Assembly: GCA_018335615.1 (NCBI GenBank)
Contig: JAGXRS010000294.1
Coordinates: 1-14,711 of the forward strand
DNA length: 14,711 nt
Origin: Hydrogenophaga sp.
Lineage (GTDB): Bacteria > Pseudomonadota > Gammaproteobacteria > Burkholderiales > Burkholderiaceae_C
Reading direction: 5' to 3'
Part shown: one piece after another, positions 14,418 to 14,711 of the stretch
How the letters are laid out: every line of letters starts with the position of its first letter
Position numbering within the stretch: the first letter of the stretch is position 1
Notes under the pieces: generated by a model
What the model was told of the DNA's origin: nothing
Database searches by the model: none
What the model saw: only the letters and a program-made list of their open reading frames with translations
Position numbers and translations under genes: made by a program

Positions 14418-14447
14418 TTGAAAACCGGCCATTTTTTGCGCTAGAAT
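14418..14447 (+). promoter_or_regulatory. Promoter of tRNA-Gly
   Basis: TTGAAA (14418-14423, 5/6) and TAGAAT (14442-14447, 5/6) are separated by 18 bases in an AT-richer stretch than the surroundings. Transcription would begin about 20 bases before the tRNA. This is the clearest promoter in the window. Confidence 0.75.
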
Positions 14448-14475
14448 TTCAGCTTCTGACAAACGTTAGAAACAT

Positions 14476-14551
14476 GCGGGATTAGCTCAGTTGGTAGAGC
14501 GATACCTTGCCAAGGTATAGGTCGAGAGTTCGAGTCTCTTATCCCGCTCCA
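14476..14551 (+). tRNA. tRNA-Gly (anticodon GCC)
   Basis: The 76-base gene includes the encoded CCA. The acceptor GCGGGAT pairs with ATCCCGC. The D-arm GCTC...GAGC is present. The anticodon stem ATACC/GGTAT holds the loop TTGCCAA, giving GCC, which reads GGC and GGU. The T-arm GAGAG-TTCGAGT-CTCTT includes one G-T pair. Confidence 0.97.
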
Positions 14552-14558
14552 GTATTTG

Positions 14559-14584
14559 AAAAAAGGAAGCCCGCTTCCTTTTTT
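14559..14584 (+). terminator. Terminator-like palindrome between tRNA-Gly and tRNA-Cys
   Basis: AAAAAAGGAAGC (14559-14570) and GCTTCCTTTTTT (14573-14584) are perfect inverted copies around CC, ending in six T's. The effective hairpin is GGAAG-CCCG-CTTCC plus an A/T extension. It works in either direction. It begins 8 bases after the tRNA-Gly CCA. Confidence 0.75.
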
Positions 14585-14634
14585 ATCGATAGTCAAGGTT
14601 GGTGAAGCGTTTGGTGGCAGCACCGAATGTCAGC

Positions 14635-14708
14635 GGCGCGATAGCAAATCGGTTATGCAACGGATTGCAAATCCGTCTAGCCCGGTTCGACTCCGGGTCG
14701 CGCCTCCA
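14635..14708 (+). tRNA. tRNA-Cys (anticodon GCA)
   Basis: The 74-base gene includes the encoded CCA, ending 3 bases before the window edge. The acceptor GGCGCGA pairs with TCGCGCC. The anticodon stem ACGGA/TCCGT holds TTGCAAA, giving GCA. The T-arm CCCGG-TTCGACT-CCGGG is perfect. The 50 bases between the preceding terminator and this gene contain no promoter that I can recognise, so it may depend on read-through from the tRNA-Gly promoter. Confidence 0.96.
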
Positions 14709-14711
14709 GTC

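Noticed and set aside
8133..14708. The three tRNA genes as phage or island attachment sites
   Set aside because: All three tRNAs are intact, and there is no integrase, no direct repeat of a tRNA 3' end and no compositional break in the window.
1..14711. A CRISPR array, toxin-antitoxin pair, retron, IS element or other defence or mobile system
   Set aside because: No spaced direct repeats, transposase, reverse transcriptase or small paired reading frames could be supported on either strand.

Overview
The window is a GC-rich stretch in which every convincing gene lies on the + strand. Gene content, codon choice and the order tRNA-Leu / tig / clpP / clpX / lon / tRNA suggest a beta-proteobacterium of the order Burkholderiales, probably Comamonadaceae. 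The order and family are inferred from gene order and protein style, not from a search.

Left edge (1-1137): the C-terminal part of an RND-type efflux pump inner-membrane subunit, cut by the window start. A promoter with a palindrome (1171-1199) then opens a second block.

Block 2 (1233-8037): a RpiR/MurR-family regulator, a class III PLP aminotransferase, a periplasmic TAXI-type TRAP solute-binding protein, a large fused TRAP permease with a C-terminal DUF3394-like extension, and an Asp/Glu-racemase-superfamily protein whose start codon overlaps the permease stop. Together they look like one sensing, uptake and catabolism unit for an amino compound whose identity cannot be read from the sequence. 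A perfect 11-bp stem between the binding protein and the permease could set their expression ratio.

Block 3 (8133-14399): tRNA-Leu(UAG) followed by the protein-quality-control cluster tig (trigger factor), clpP, clpX and lon. Trigger factor receives nascent chains, ClpXP unfolds and degrades tagged substrates, and Lon removes misfolded proteins. A strong intrinsic terminator separates tig from clpP. Stem-loops also sit between clpP and clpX and between clpX and lon, so each gene may have its own transcription input. All catalytic residues are present.

Right edge (14418-14708): a good promoter, tRNA-Gly(GCC), a terminator-like stem with a T-run, and tRNA-Cys(GCA).

No intergenic gap exceeds 300 bases; the longest is about 216 bases, between tig and clpP. 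I see no insertion sequence, integrase, CRISPR array, toxin-antitoxin pair or defence system. The least explained part is the regulator / aminotransferase / TAXI-TRAP / racemase-like block. The rest is ordinary core genome with some local regulatory structure worth checking.
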